In this document: piece by piece, positions 46,749 to 58,425 of the stretch | Layout: each line of letters starts with the position of its first letter | Numbering within the stretch: position 1 is the stretch's first letter | Assembly: GCA_020744425.1 (NCBI GenBank) | Contig: JAGMUV010000007.1 | Location: forward strand, 1,178,001-1,242,000 | Reading direction: 5' to 3' | Length of the DNA stretch: 64,000 bases | DNA from: Dactylonectria macrodidyma | Lineage: Eukaryota > Ascomycota > Sordariomycetes > Hypocreales > Nectriaceae | Made by a program: the position numbers and the translations under genes | The notes under the pieces: model-generated | Database searches by the model: none | What the model saw: the letters and a program-made list of their open reading frames with translations, nothing else | What the model was told of the DNA's origin: nothing

Positions 46749-49098
46749 TCATACATGCCGTGCGCTGAGGCTTGCAAACGCATCCGGGCTGTGCCGGCCA
46801 TTTGTCCATGCAAGATCCATCCCGAGGTTCATACTCTCTCTGCTCCTTGCGGCAAAGGGGTCCGGGGCAGTGTTAGTTGCCGGTGCAACATTATTCATAA
46901 AGGGATTGGTTTTGGGGGAGAGTGGTTGTGGTACACTCTGGGTGTGTGCGATTGGTGCCACTGGCGCAGATGGGATCTGAATCGGCTGGTTTTCGGGAAT
47001 CGTTGGGGGGAGGGCGGCGGTATAAGGAGCTGACTGAGGAGCGGTTGGCAACTGAGGTGCTACTTGGTTGTAGAGAGCCATGATAGAGGCATTATTGGCT
47101 CGTTGGGGTTGATAAAATTGTTGTTGCTGTTGCTGTTGCAACTGGAGCTGAGGATGCTGCTGCAATTGCATCTGAGGCTGCTGCTGTAGTTGCGGCTGGG
47201 GCTGCTGTGGTTGTTGTCCAAATAGCTGCTGCCCAAAAGATTGCTGGCCATATGTCGGCTGGGCGATCTGCTGCTGAATAACCTGTTGCTGCGTTACCTG
47301 CTGTTGACCAAATGCCTGTTGTCCCATCTGAGCAGCAGCCTGGTTGACGTTGGCGTTTGCGAAGAACGGATTTGTCGCCGTTTCCGGGTGCTGTAGGGGC
47401 GCCGGGCTCTGGAATACCAAATTGTTCTGGAAAATAGACGGGCTTTGGTGCGAAGTTTGCGACTGCTCGGGGATCTGGCCAAGGCTTGGGGAAGCGATTC
47501 GGGTCGGGGAGCGCGCAAATGGGTTGTATGATGCCTGAGGCTGCGCCGTATTCACCGAGAGGGGTTGAGAGGCCTGTGGCGGCTGCTGTTGAACCGGACT
47601 CGACTGCCCAGAAAAGAAAGGGTTGTATCCCGTTGGCTGCGGTTGCACGGGCTGTGGGTACGTCATGTTGTTGAAAGCCATGGGCATATATGCGCTGGGG
47701 CTAGTAGGTGCAGAGGGAGCCATTGGTTGCTGATATGCCGGCTGCTGCGGGAGAGGCGGGAGAGGCTGTGCGGCAGGCCCGCCCGTGTGATGCGGGAAGA
47801 GAGGTTGCACCGGGGAGAGGGACATGCTCTGGAAAGCTTGGCCAAAGGGATCCGCCGGTTGCTGGGGCGGGACTCCAAAGGGGTTCGCGCCGTAAGGGTT
47901 CTTGTTCTGAAGGTTGCCTGTAGATTGCGCTGTCTGTGGTGGTGCTGGCCCGAGGTTATCAAAGGGATTTGTCGAAGCGCTTGAGGGCGTCGTTGGCCGG
48001 TCTGTCGCGGAGCGGACTGGAACACTCAGGCCAGCGCCTAAACCAAGTCCCAATCCTCCGGAGTTGGGTGTCAGTGGCGTCAACGACCTGGATGTGCGCA
48101 GACTATGCTCTCGTGGCGAGGGGGTAGGGAGAGGTGATGGTCGGCCACCCTCACCCAGTCGCACCAGCGCCTCGATTGCTCTCTCAAGGTTCCCATTAAC
48201 ACCCTTGAGAACGAGCGCATTTCGCTTTGTGTCATTGAACCCCATATCCTGTAGCCTCGCCAATTTTTGGTCTGTCTCGTCGGGTTGGTCTTGGTCGAAT
48301 GTCGCACCAAACGACTTGGTTGGTTTGTCGAACATCCTCGGAGACGGGCTTCGTACCGTCCGCGCGGTTACCGTCAGCCTAGGGTCCTTCTTCGACTTCG
48401 AGGAAAGTGGGAAGATGGAAGAGGCTGATCGAAAACCGAACTTGGAGTTCTTGGGGGGTAGCGGTGGTGGTGTCTCATCGTCGGGTATCGGGGCCCTTGG
48501 TTTTCCGGCGCCATTAACAGTATTATTCATGTACTTTTGCCGGATGAACCGTTCCATGGCCGAGTCGGCTTCATCAACGTCGACGGGGATTGGGGGCTTT
48601 CGATGCTCGGGGTTGTAAATGTTGTTCGAGGCAATGTTGCCAACCTTTCGCATGTTCTAGCGGAGCATGTAAGCTTCTATACATTCCCCGTGAAGTGGTG
48701 ACGGTGGTCTGGAATCTCACGTCGACTTGCTCGTTGGACCAACTGTCCATGCTTAGGGACTTAACCTTGGAAATGTGCGTGCCCAACTTTCGATGGATCG
48801 CAGCACATCTCATGCAGAGGAAGACACCCAACTGTCGGCGCTGTTAGTCAAGTTTCGTGGGTAGTGGCGGATGCAAGATCGCAGTGGGAAAGCGTACACT
48901 CCATGATGCCCAAGCTGCAACCGAATACTGTCAGTTGAAAAGTCCCCTAGGCAGGAGCGCAAGTAGTCGGGAGGAGAGCATACCTGGGTTACGCGCATGG
49001 CAATCAGCGCACAGTTGATTGCCCGGAACATTGTGAACAAGCTCTTGAAGGAGCTTCTCGTTCCGGGCCTGTTGGCGTTTGCTCAAAGCTCCCGACAT
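46749..49098 (-). CDS. ArfGAP/UBA-domain protein (Gts1/Ucp3-like)
   Basis: Four exons, 49098-48984, 48914-48898, 48831-48721 and 48656-46749, encode 716 residues. The ArfGAP zinc finger is C-x2-C-x16-C-x2-C (CADC...CMRC, residues about 31 to 54), followed by the catalytic-arginine helix [20 protein letters not shown]. It should stimulate GTP hydrolysis by Arf GTPases in vesicle traffic. A UBA domain lies at about residues 185 to 225 ([20 protein letters not shown]). The rest is Pro/Gln/Asn-rich with NPF motifs (STNPFDN, YGANPFG, GYNPFFS) that usually bind EH-domain endocytic proteins, and a Gln-rich C-terminal tract. Exon 2 is only 17 nt and encodes most of AWASWS in the zinc finger. Introns of 69, 66 and 64 nt have standard ends. 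S. cerevisiae Gts1 and S. pombe Ucp3 are the likely relatives. Confidence 0.88.
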
Positions 49099-52000
49099 GG
49101 CGCAGGTTTGGGCACTCGTATAACCTGGTGGTCGCAATAGAAAGCACAGCCAACACTCTTCGTGTGAGGGTGTAACAGTTGCCGGGTCGGTCGATCGATC
49201 GTGGGGCGTTTCCCAAAGACAAGCGTGCGCTCGTACACGCGCAACGGCGTAACAAGACTGGATGACTGACGGTACGGCGAGAACAGACGCCGATGGCCGA
49301 CTGGCGTTGGTCGAGGCTTGCGAAGACGGCCCAACCAGGTCGTCAGGCACTAGATTATGCAAAAAGCAATGTGTACAGGAAAGGAAGCAAAAGGAGAGAC
49401 AAGGAAAAGAGCCAGCATCCAGAACCGAGAGCCGCGAAGGGAGAGCCGCTGTCAAGGCACAGCGGGGAGAAATGGAATCACGGGGTGGCACGAGCAGGAC
49501 AAAGCAGAAGAGGGAAAAAGAGGGAAACGAAGGAAGAGGGAAAGGGAGGGATGGGAAGCATTCGCAGGAGGGTGTCGCGTTGTGCGATTCAGGTCAGGAT
49601 GGAGAGAACCTGGCCGGACTGCCAGTGGACGGCCAGTGGTGAGTCGTGTGGTGGTGCGTGGAGCGGGTGCGGTGCTGGCGCAGGTGCGGGTGTCGAAAAG
49701 GAGGCTGCTACTACCCCTAGACCGCCCAAAAGAGACCGCAACGGTGCCCCAGTAGCCCATTAGCCCGCTAAAGTCCCCGGAAGGGCCCCCAAAGACACCA
49801 GCTACCCCCCTACAACCCAGAGGGGCTCCCAAGCCACAGTGGGGTTTCCACTGGCTGGTGGTTCTGGGTGGCCCTGGGTGGCCTGCCAGTCCCTAGTGGC
49901 GGCCCCGACTAGGCCTAGTCCGCCCGCTGGCTGGAGCGTCTCGAGCGTCTGGAAGTCTTGGCCCAACGATGGTGCCAGGGGGGATCGCATGGGCCAGCTA
50001 TTTTGCTCCAATTGCTCCATGTTGCTCCGGGTCGAGGCGAGCGGGCCAGGGTCTGAGAGTGGAAAGGCGTCGGGTGAGGTTGAATGACGGGATGGATAAG
50101 AAGGCGAAGAACGGGGACCGATCAAGGGTGACTGATGATGTGACGCGGTAAATGTAAGCTGCCACATGGCTGAGAGTCAAGCTGGGAAGCCGTCGCAACT
50201 GAAGGGGAAAATAGAACATAAGGTTCGAGCAGCAGTCACAGGGCCGAGCGGGCAGTCTTCGGCTCTAGCCCAGGAAAGAAAGATCCGTATGGCAAAATGC
50301 TATGCCCCTGACAGAGTCCGTTCTCAAGCGGCTTCGGCCGTAAAGCACTTGCTTTCGACATGCCAGCAGTTCACGAGGTGTGTGGGGTGCGGGAAATCCT
50401 GCAGCACGACCATGTGGGAGTGAGCAGGGAATTACAGCGTTTGCGTCCGATTGACTAATTGTTGGCTCAGCTTCCCCGGCTGGCAGATTGCTTTTCGGTT
50501 CAAATTCGCTCCCACATCCGAAAGGAGAAAATGGCACCGGATGTTCTTTCTTTGGGAGGCTGCAGGTACCGGGTTCAAGACACAATGAGAAGCTGGTTGG
50601 ACATGGTAAGAGACGTTGCACTGTTTGCTCAAGTTGCGCATATGAGCACAGTCAGCGAGCTTGCCGCGTCCAACATGTCCGTAAATAGAACACATCATCA
50701 CTCACGTTACAGTGAGATCCAATGTTCCAAATCAGACTTGTCCGGTCGAAGTCCAAACTGCCAGAAACAGAAGGAACAAGATAAGCGGCGATATGCTACG
50801 CGCAGGGTTTCTATGCTGAGTGATCCAGCGCAACTCAAGACAGCGGACAGCAAGGCATGAATTACAAAAGACAGTCTCAAGACAGCAGTGAAGAAGATTG
50901 GCCGTTACTTGGCGCGGATCATCCGGCGATCGACATCCCGCGTCGGTCCGTAGTCCTACGTGAGCCGTCAACCAGCAACCGAAGAGACCGAAGAGTATGG
51001 GTTGTCAACAACACAATATGCCGGAAGCTCCGGCGCCATTCGCCCTCCCGCCCGCTCCGACCGCGCGCGGGAAGATGTTGTAAGCCGACCGGCGCCGCTG
51101 GAGCCCAACCTATTATGGAAATGTCGGAGCTGACAGTGGGCGGCACGAGTATTGCAAAATTTGATATCAGAAGAACCTCGGTATTTTGGGAATGCTTTGA
51201 CGGAACAGCAATTTTCATAATCCCTCATTGCCCGTGAGCAATCTGTATCAAGGAGCTTCCCGAACGATCCGAAGAGGGCAAAAGAATTCACCTGAAACCC
51301 AGGGAGACGGGAGCAGCGGTGGTATCTAATTACAGAGATGCCCTTGGCATGCGACGTATCTTGTTCCATCGAGGCAGAACTCCAGGGTAGGCTTGTTGGA
51401 AGCAGTACGACGCCAAGAAACATTCTCAACCCACATGGTTGCCATCCCGGCATCCCGGCAAGGCATAAAGACAAATAAAATAGCCAGTAAAGTATGGTAC
51501 CGCATAAACTTATCATTCGACGGGTTGCCATGTGCCATGATCAGCCGTCATCAATTCGACTTTAAATGGGTGCGTGGCTGTGCATCCGTACCGCAACGGC
51601 ACGCCCGGCCTGTACGAAGTACGAAAAACGAGGGTACGAGAGCGTGGCTTGGCGATGGACTGTTGACGTCTTCGTGCAGGACAGGGCCCAATTGAGCATT
51701 GCCGGGCCGTTTTCTCAGTTCCCACACGATGGATGGAATCTGCAAAAGAGGAAGAAAAGGGGCGAACAGGGCCGAAGAGACACAAGAGGCAATGTCGTCA
51801 GCGAGCAGGCATCCCTCCAGCCACCTTCTGCTGCCAGATTGCTTACCACGTTTCGGAACACTGTACGTTGTACGTACACCAGCCTCCAACAATCCTTCCA
51901 GCCTCGCCGCGCACACGTCTAATTAACGGCCAGAAGAATGGCTGGGACCCCGGCAACACTTGTGGCTGTACGAATAGGCATTGCGTATTTGCGGTCTTCC

Positions 52001-52734
52001 GTCAACAAAAAGCACTCAACAGCAAACCCGCTACTGGACGGCTCTTACTTGTTGAGTGAGACTTGTTGTTAGCCTCCCTCGCAACTTAGTCCAGGTTCAT
52101 ACTCCTTGCCGCATTGTTTGGACCGCATCCGTGGGGCATGTTCTAGGTAGCCGTCAACCCTAGCCTCTACCTACCTAGTCTCCCTCGGGCTGCACTCGTC
52201 CCCTCCATCTGTCCACGTATCTTATGTAGTCGCCCGGCCCTCATGCTGACGCCTGGGCTTGGCTCGTGGTTCAGCTCGCTGTACATAAGATTACCGACTA
52301 ACCCAGGCACCTGAGGCAAGTTCGGGACTCGGACATCAAGGAAAAAAAAACACAAACACCAAAAGATACCACCCAAAGTCCGACGGAGGAAATTTAAGCT
52401 CGACACTCCAGAAGCTTCCCGACCTACCGGCCGTGCTTTTCTTCGCGATAATAGCCCCCCCGCGAATACCGAGCCTCCTTCGACTTCGCGACACCGAGCG
52501 ACCCGGGCCATGGACCAGTCCTAAAAGCCGCAACAGAAGCTTACTTGCTGGCCCTTCCCCCCACCGCCAACTGCTCCCCAGAGCCTCAATTTAAACCCGC
52601 CCTCCCTCATTACGTAGGGCTTGGTAGCTTCCAGTCTGCAGCTTCCCCTCCTCAGCTCCCCCTCTCTAAACCCAAACGCGACCCGACGCCTCACATCCCG
52701 CGTCGACGCCTCAACGTCTGGCATACGTCACAAA
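49099..52734. other. Divergent promoter spacer, 3.6 kb
   Basis: The gap separates the ArfGAP gene (-) and OSH3 (+). It includes a purine-rich stretch near 49370-49560 and a G/C-rich block at 49740-49960 with short inverted repeats (CTAGGCCTAG). Overlapping open frames exist on both strands, none with a recognisable domain. Confidence 0.5.
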
Positions 52735-55700
52735 ATGGCGGGCATCGAACAGCTTGAAGTTCACAGCAAGGCACGTCAGCCAGTTCTTCAACCCACCCAC
52801 CAATCGACGTCTAAATCACCAGCTAACCTTGCTCCAGTCATACGTCCTCCGCTGGGTCAAGGTCGAAGATGGAAACACTCTGTCGTGGAGTGTCCAACCT
52901 CACAAGAAGTCAATGTATGGATCATCCTCCCTCCTTTTCCTCCCTCGTCCGCAACATAATAAACGCCGCCTTGTCGATACCCCGCGCTGACGCGATTGCA
53001 GCAACTTTGGCATAGTTAAACACCCCGGAAGCGGCGCCACAACCCTCGCTGCCTCGACCGGTGATTCCTTCGATGGCGCTGAAGAGACACGCGGCGTGGC
53101 CGAAGGCAAATCCAGCCGCTTTTCCAAGAAAGAAATTACAGCCCAGGACCTCTTGAAGAGCAAGGGCTTCATTCCTATCAAATGGACCGGGAAATGCGAG
53201 GCGGACAAGGTGTCCATGGGCACTTACGAAGTCCCCCAAGGACAGAGCGGCATGTACGGCCTCGTCTTTGATAATACTTTCTCTAAGCAGACCTCCAAAA
53301 CCGCAACATTCGTCGTCCTCACCTACCCGACCGGCTCTGCGCCGCACACCTCTTCTCACCTACCGAACCTCCAAGCGCCCAAAGCGGGCAGCAGCCAAAT
53401 CAGCCTCGGCCGCCACAGTGCCGCGAACCTCGATGGTGTCGCGTCAGCCTCTTTCGATAGCCTGCACAGTCACAAAGCAGGAGGAAAGGCAACATCTGTA
53501 TCTGGTCGAAGTGATGGCGGCAACCCCAGTAACTACCACGTCGGGAACCTCCATAAGCGACGACGCAAGAAGGGACAAGGTTACGCGCGCCGGTTCTTTT
53601 CCCTTGATTACTCTACCTGCACGCTATCATACTACTACAACCCAAAGTCCTCGGCCCTGCGAGGTGCCATTCCGTTGAGCCTCGCTGCCATCGCTGCTGA
53701 CCAAAGAAGGAGAGAAATCAGCATCGACTCGGGAGCAGAGGTCTGGCATCTCAAAGCTCCCAATGACAAGGAATTCCAAGAGTGGGCTCGCGCACTGGAA
53801 AGAGCAAGCCGTGTTGCCAGGGGACTGGAAGCACTGGATTTGCCCGCACCGACCGGCCTCAGAGTTAACACTCATATTCCGCCGATCCAGCAATCGTCCG
53901 CCCAGGAGAACCGGGAATGGGAGCAAGTCGAGGCGTTGGTTAGTCGTGTTGTAGGGACTCGCGATGCGCTCCGCCGCCTGACAAAGGAGGTTACGGCGCA
54001 ATCAAAACCAACAATATCCCCCAAATATCTGACGCCTGGTTCTGGTGCCATCGAGGAGGAGGATACATATTTCACTGCAGCGCCAGAGAGGAAGTCGTTT
54101 TGGAGACGAAAATCGGGAACGCCATTGACAATGACGCCGACAGGTGCTGTTCAAGCTTCTACCGCAGCTGCACTTGCTGTCCCTTCTCCAGGCAGCGTCA
54201 CCACAACGATATCCGCGAGCAGCTCTAGGACAGCGAGACGAAGATCCCGAGGGAATTCGATCCAGGAAGAAAACTCTCTCCAGGATCACTGTCAGTCACT
54301 CCTGGCCGATCTCGACTCTGTAGTGGCTGAGTTCACAACCGTCATCAGCAATAGCAAGCGTCGTCGCTTGCCAATGTCTGCCTCTGCTGGCGGACCAAGA
54401 AGGAGCATGGAATCCGTCTCGACAGCCGATGAGTTCTTTGACGCTGAGGATGCCAACTCGGGAGTCCTCCAACTTGATAAGATCGATGCCAGCGAGGAGG
54501 AAATCCCCGGATCCGACGACAACGAGGCGTCTTTCCAGGACAACTCCTCTATTTCATCAATAGAGGAAGACGAAAAGGTCGATATGAATGACACCAACCA
54601 ACTGTTCCCCTCAAAGCCCAAGAACCTTGCTCCGCTACCCTACGATAAACCGGTTACGAGACGGACAACCATCGCACCAGCAACCGTCTCACCTCCAAGT
54701 CTAATCGCTTTCGTTAGGAAGAATGTAGGAAAGGATCTAAGCACAATAAGCATGCCTGTTTCAGCAAACGAGCCTACTTCGCTTGTGCAAAAGGTAGCCG
54801 AGCAATTGGAATATGGCCAATTATTGAGCCAAGCAGCGAAGCAGTCATCTCCTACAGACCGCCTCCTATTTGTCGCCGCTTTCGCCATTTCACAGTTTAG
54901 CAGTGGGCGAGCAAAGGAGCGAGCGATGCGAAAACCGTTCAATCCCTTGCTGGGTGAAACCTTTGAACTCGTCCGATCCGAGAAGGAGGTTCCTGGAGGA
55001 TTTAGGCTTATTGTCGAAAAGGTTCAACACCGCCCTGTAGTGCTGGCTATGCAGGCAGACTCGACCAGCTGGTCGTTCTCCCAGTCGGCTTCACCAGGTC
55101 AGAAGTTTTGGGGCAAGAGTGCCGAGATCACCACGGACGGTCGTGTACGCATAGTACTGCGCCTCTCGAACGGGCAAGAGGAGCGTTATTCATGGAACAT
55201 TGCCACCATGTTTTTGCGCAACGTCGTGATGGGCGAAAAGTATGTCGAGCCCGTGGGTACGATGCACGTTGTTAATGACAGCACGGGTCACAAGGCTGCG
55301 GTAGAGTTTAAGAGCAAGGGAATGTTTGGCGGACGGGCTGAGGACGTCATCGTCGAAATTTTTAACCCTGAAGGAGTCAACACTGGCAGCGGTCTGACTG
55401 GTACCTGGACTAGTGGACTCAAGACTTCAGGCAAGGGCGGTGGCCAGGAGATTTGGCGAGTCGGAACTTTGGTGGAAAATGCAGCGCAGACATACGGTTT
55501 TACCTCGTTTGCTGCAACTTTGAACGAGATCACGGAAATAGACCAGGGCAAACTCCCACCCACGGATTGTCGACTGCGCCCCGACCAGCGTTTAGCTGAG
55601 CAGGGCAAGCTTGACGAAGCCGAGGAGTGGAAACATGGATTAGAAGAGGCACAACGAGCACGACGACGAGATTTAGAAGAGCGTGGCGAGATGTACAGGC

Positions 55701-55846
55701 CACGATGGTTTGTCAAGGCCGAGAATTGCCCGGAGGGCGAAGAGGTCTGGAAGTTGAAAAGTGGAAAAGAAGGATACTGGGAAGAGCGTGCGAAGGGATC
55801 CTGGCAAGGTGTCGAGGACATTTTTGCTCTACCCGAAGCCGAATAG
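52735..55846 (+). CDS. osh3: Oxysterol-binding protein homologue Osh3 (GOLD-PH-FFAT-ORD)
   Basis: Exons 52735-52770, 52838-52914 and 53002-55846 encode 985 residues. The first exon is 12 codons, and intron 1 uses a GC donor (AAG|GCACGT) with CTCCAG; intron 2 is GTATGG...TTGCAG. The order is as follows. An N-terminal GOLD domain spans about residues 12 to 150 (LRWVKVEDGNTLSWSVQPHK). A PH domain lies at about 217 to 306 (VGNLHKRRRKKGQGYARRFF). A FFAT-like motif EFFDAED at about 515 to 521 should bind VAP/Scs2 on the ER. The sterol/lipid-binding ORD runs from about 605 to the end (AMRKPFNPLLGETFELV). This is the Osh3 layout; Osh3 extracts PI4P at ER-plasma membrane contacts. The classic EQVSHHPP signature is altered to EKVQHRPV. 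Confidence 0.94.
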
Positions 55847-56392
55847 AGGCGCCGGAAATATGAATCCCCATGACGTTGATGATTGATACCCATGCATTTA
55901 GCATTAACTATTGCTGTCCTGTGTACACTATTCTTGGTGAAGCCCTGATGTGTGAGTTTGGAGTTGTATGATGGAGCTGATTGTTCTAAGGTTCCCTTTG
56001 CCGGAAAAGTACAACATTCACCCCACAAGAAGAGAATTCAACTCTGCAGCGGACCATGATGGCTACCATGGACCATTGTGCTGATAGTAAACTGAGCTCT
56101 TCAGTCCTTGGAGGCCTCAAACTCTCATTTGAGATAGGGCTTGAACATTATTAGAATGGATATAGAGGTTGAAGACTCAGTCTGGGAGGCAACCAGTTAG
56201 GTGCATCTTATTGTCTTCCAACGTCGGGGTACATAATGCGGCAAGGCATTTAAGGGAGAAACTCGAGCATTTCTAGCCATATCCTCTACGCTTGTACTTC
56301 TCCAAGAACATCGCTTAGATCGCCAACCACGTTGATCACTTCTATCCCATCGTTGACACGACTGAAAAGCCTTGTTGTCAGCACACGGAAGA
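55847..56392. other. Spacer downstream of OSH3
   Basis: These 546 bp hold the OSH3 3' flank and the presumed promoter of the following decayed gene. Nothing else is visible. Confidence 0.5.
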
Positions 56393-57271
56393 ATGCTTCA
56401 CAACGACGAGAACTCTATGACTAGAGTAAGTGACATTAGCGTGACTCTTGTGGACGCAAACATGGTGGAAGCTGCGACAAGTTACAGCACATTTTCGCAG
56501 CCTCAAACCGGCCCACGGAACGCACCTCTCGACAACGTGAGTGTTGAAATGGCGGAAGCTGCGACAAGTTCTGGCTTGACTTTAGATTCTCAAATGGACC
56601 CGTTGAGTACGCTCTAGGCCCCGCACCTCAACATCCATAAGCTATATTCAAAATACTTCGAGTTTCGCGATGCAGCATTGAGGCACCGGATCTTCTGGCA
56701 GCTTTGGGGCAACAACGCCTCCTTCATGAACCTCGTGGAAGCAGCCGATGAGCTTTACGAAGATGGGCGTACGCAAAACGTCGACAAATTTATCCGCACA
56801 ATGTTCAAACGCCGTTACTTGGATGCTTATGACTTCAATGGCTCGTGGAAAGACACGACTGCAGTCGAATTATCCCACATGACGTTTAGACAGCTCAAAT
56901 GGCTCCCGAGGAAGAGCAATTTTCATTGGTTCTTCTTCGAATCGTCGCCACAGGCATATTTCCCGGCGAGAGACGTTGCCGTTGCCATGGCCGTGAGTAG
57001 TTGAGCCCCCCCTTCTCTCATCATTTCATATCGTGGCGTCACAGAGGAGAACGATGCTTAGGAGCTGTTGGCCAATGTGACGAATACCTAGATGGTCCGT
57101 GATTGGCAGCACCAGAGACTTTCGAATAGACTACTGCATCTTGAACGACCCGACTTCAGGCCAATAGTCAGAGATCCTGCTGTTCTGGGCTTGTTGGATA
57201 TGCAGAATGAGGACGAATTAAGCGATAGGCAACGGCGGCTGTGGGCCTGGATATACGTTGACTTCATATAG
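56393..57271 (+). pseudogene. Probable decayed gene (F-box-like start?), or a three-exon gene of unknown function
   Basis: The frame starts at ATG 56393, reads through two copies of an EAATS-containing repeat, and stops at TAG (56615-56617). The very next codon continues in the same frame for 125 residues (FRDAALRHRIFWQLWGNNAS, then KFIRTMFKRRYLDAYDFNGS). At 56993 a GTGAGT appears. Using acceptor CTTAG at 57061 gives ELLANVTNT, then TAG in frame, then MVRDWQHQRLSNRLLHLERP to a final TAG at 57269-57271. Alternatively, introns 56537-56617 and 56993-57091 remove both stops and give a 232-residue protein. I favour decay: both in-frame stops could come from CAG to TAG changes. Codons before the first stop (DPLSTL) resemble the start of an F-box, but weakly. 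No function can be assigned. Confidence 0.42.
56462..56570 (+). repeat. Two 22-bp direct repeats spaced by 87 bp
   Basis: ATGGTGGAAGCTGCGACAAG at 56462 and ATGGCGGAAGCTGCGACAAG at 56549 (each followed by TT) differ at one base. The spacing is a multiple of three, so the repeat is in frame. It encodes MVEAATS and MAEAATS. Confidence 0.8.
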
Positions 57272-58425
57272 TTCGGCTTTTGTGCCTTAAGCTCGATATT
57301 TGATTCTCGGCAAAATGTACACAGCCTGAGATGAACTGAGTACCCCTAGTGGTAGCTCAGGCTGTCACCCGGACTATGAAACTGGACGCAAAGACATTCC
57401 GGATCAACTGTCGGAGTCATGGAATCTAATGTAGCCGTGGGCTAGCTGAGATCAATGAAGTCATCGGTTTGTTCGAAGGAGGGCGGGGCGAAGCAAATAA
57501 GGAGAACCATAGCAAGGGAGCCGAAGCTATGGAGTGTTTTTAAATGCATGATAAGCGTGAAGGTCCGAGCATAGAATTAATACAGATCATCTCAGGTTCT
57601 ATATCTATCGATGTCTCATCGAATCTAAATGGAGTCCTCTGTTAGATATTTACTCGGAGTCATTGCTCTGAGCAAGGACTGTGCATTCGGTTTTCTTGTC
57701 TCTCTCATACGTAGCTACTATCTCAGCACACCACGCTGTAGCCTTCAACACAATATCGTTTTATGAATCAAGAGCTAGAAAGTACGGTCGAAATGCTCTT
57801 AGGCAGATGCAATAATGCCTATCCAAACTCCGGCTGCTTAGATATCTTGGTGTAGGTGCCGGTCGACCGTATCTGACGTTTGCGTGGTGGCGGGTACTTC
57901 TCTGGGCCTCTCGTAGAAATCGTAAAAAATGAAGGAGTGTCGCATTTTCCTAAGCCTTGAACTGAGGAAAGTTGACACGCAAAGGTAGCTCACGAGACGG
58001 CATACCTGTTTGGACCGAGTTCTAATTTCAGTGCATTCAAGTAACACATCCCTGACAACCTTGAGCATCTTCGAGACCACTGTGGCCAACAGATCAGAAA
58101 ACTTTGAAATCAGTCACCCTGCTGGTGAATGAGTGGAAAACTTTACTGCATCAATATTGTGGTTGAGAACCCCTTTGACCTTGAAATTCCTGCATTCTGT
58201 AATAAAAAGGCAGCTCATTATCCCCTTTCTCCTTTCCTCTCTCCCCGCTTCCCATCATAAAACCTGCATCAGATCTTGTCGTATTTCTAACTTTCGGACT
58301 CAATTGCTCTCTTCCTTCTCCACTATCTGTCCTAGCTGTTCAAGCTTACATTCAACACCCCTCTCTTTTACTTCCTATCACAACCACTTCCCGCAAAAAC
58401 ACATTCTATTCCAGTCGTCAATACG
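57272..58425. other. Promoter region of the PLC-like gene
   Basis: These 1.15 kb contain the 3' remnant of the decayed gene (the frame stays open for about 18 codons past the last TAG). The pyrimidine-rich 5' leader of the gene at 58426 follows (CTTTCTCCTTTCCTCTCTCC near 58226). Confidence 0.5.

Noticed and set aside
46749..49098. Simple repeat protein from the Gln-rich C terminus
   Set aside because: The Gln tract is part of the ArfGAP/UBA gene, which has clear domains upstream.
50490..50510. GGTTCAAATTC, tRNA B-box-like
   Set aside because: Position 61 is T instead of C and no cloverleaf can be drawn around it.
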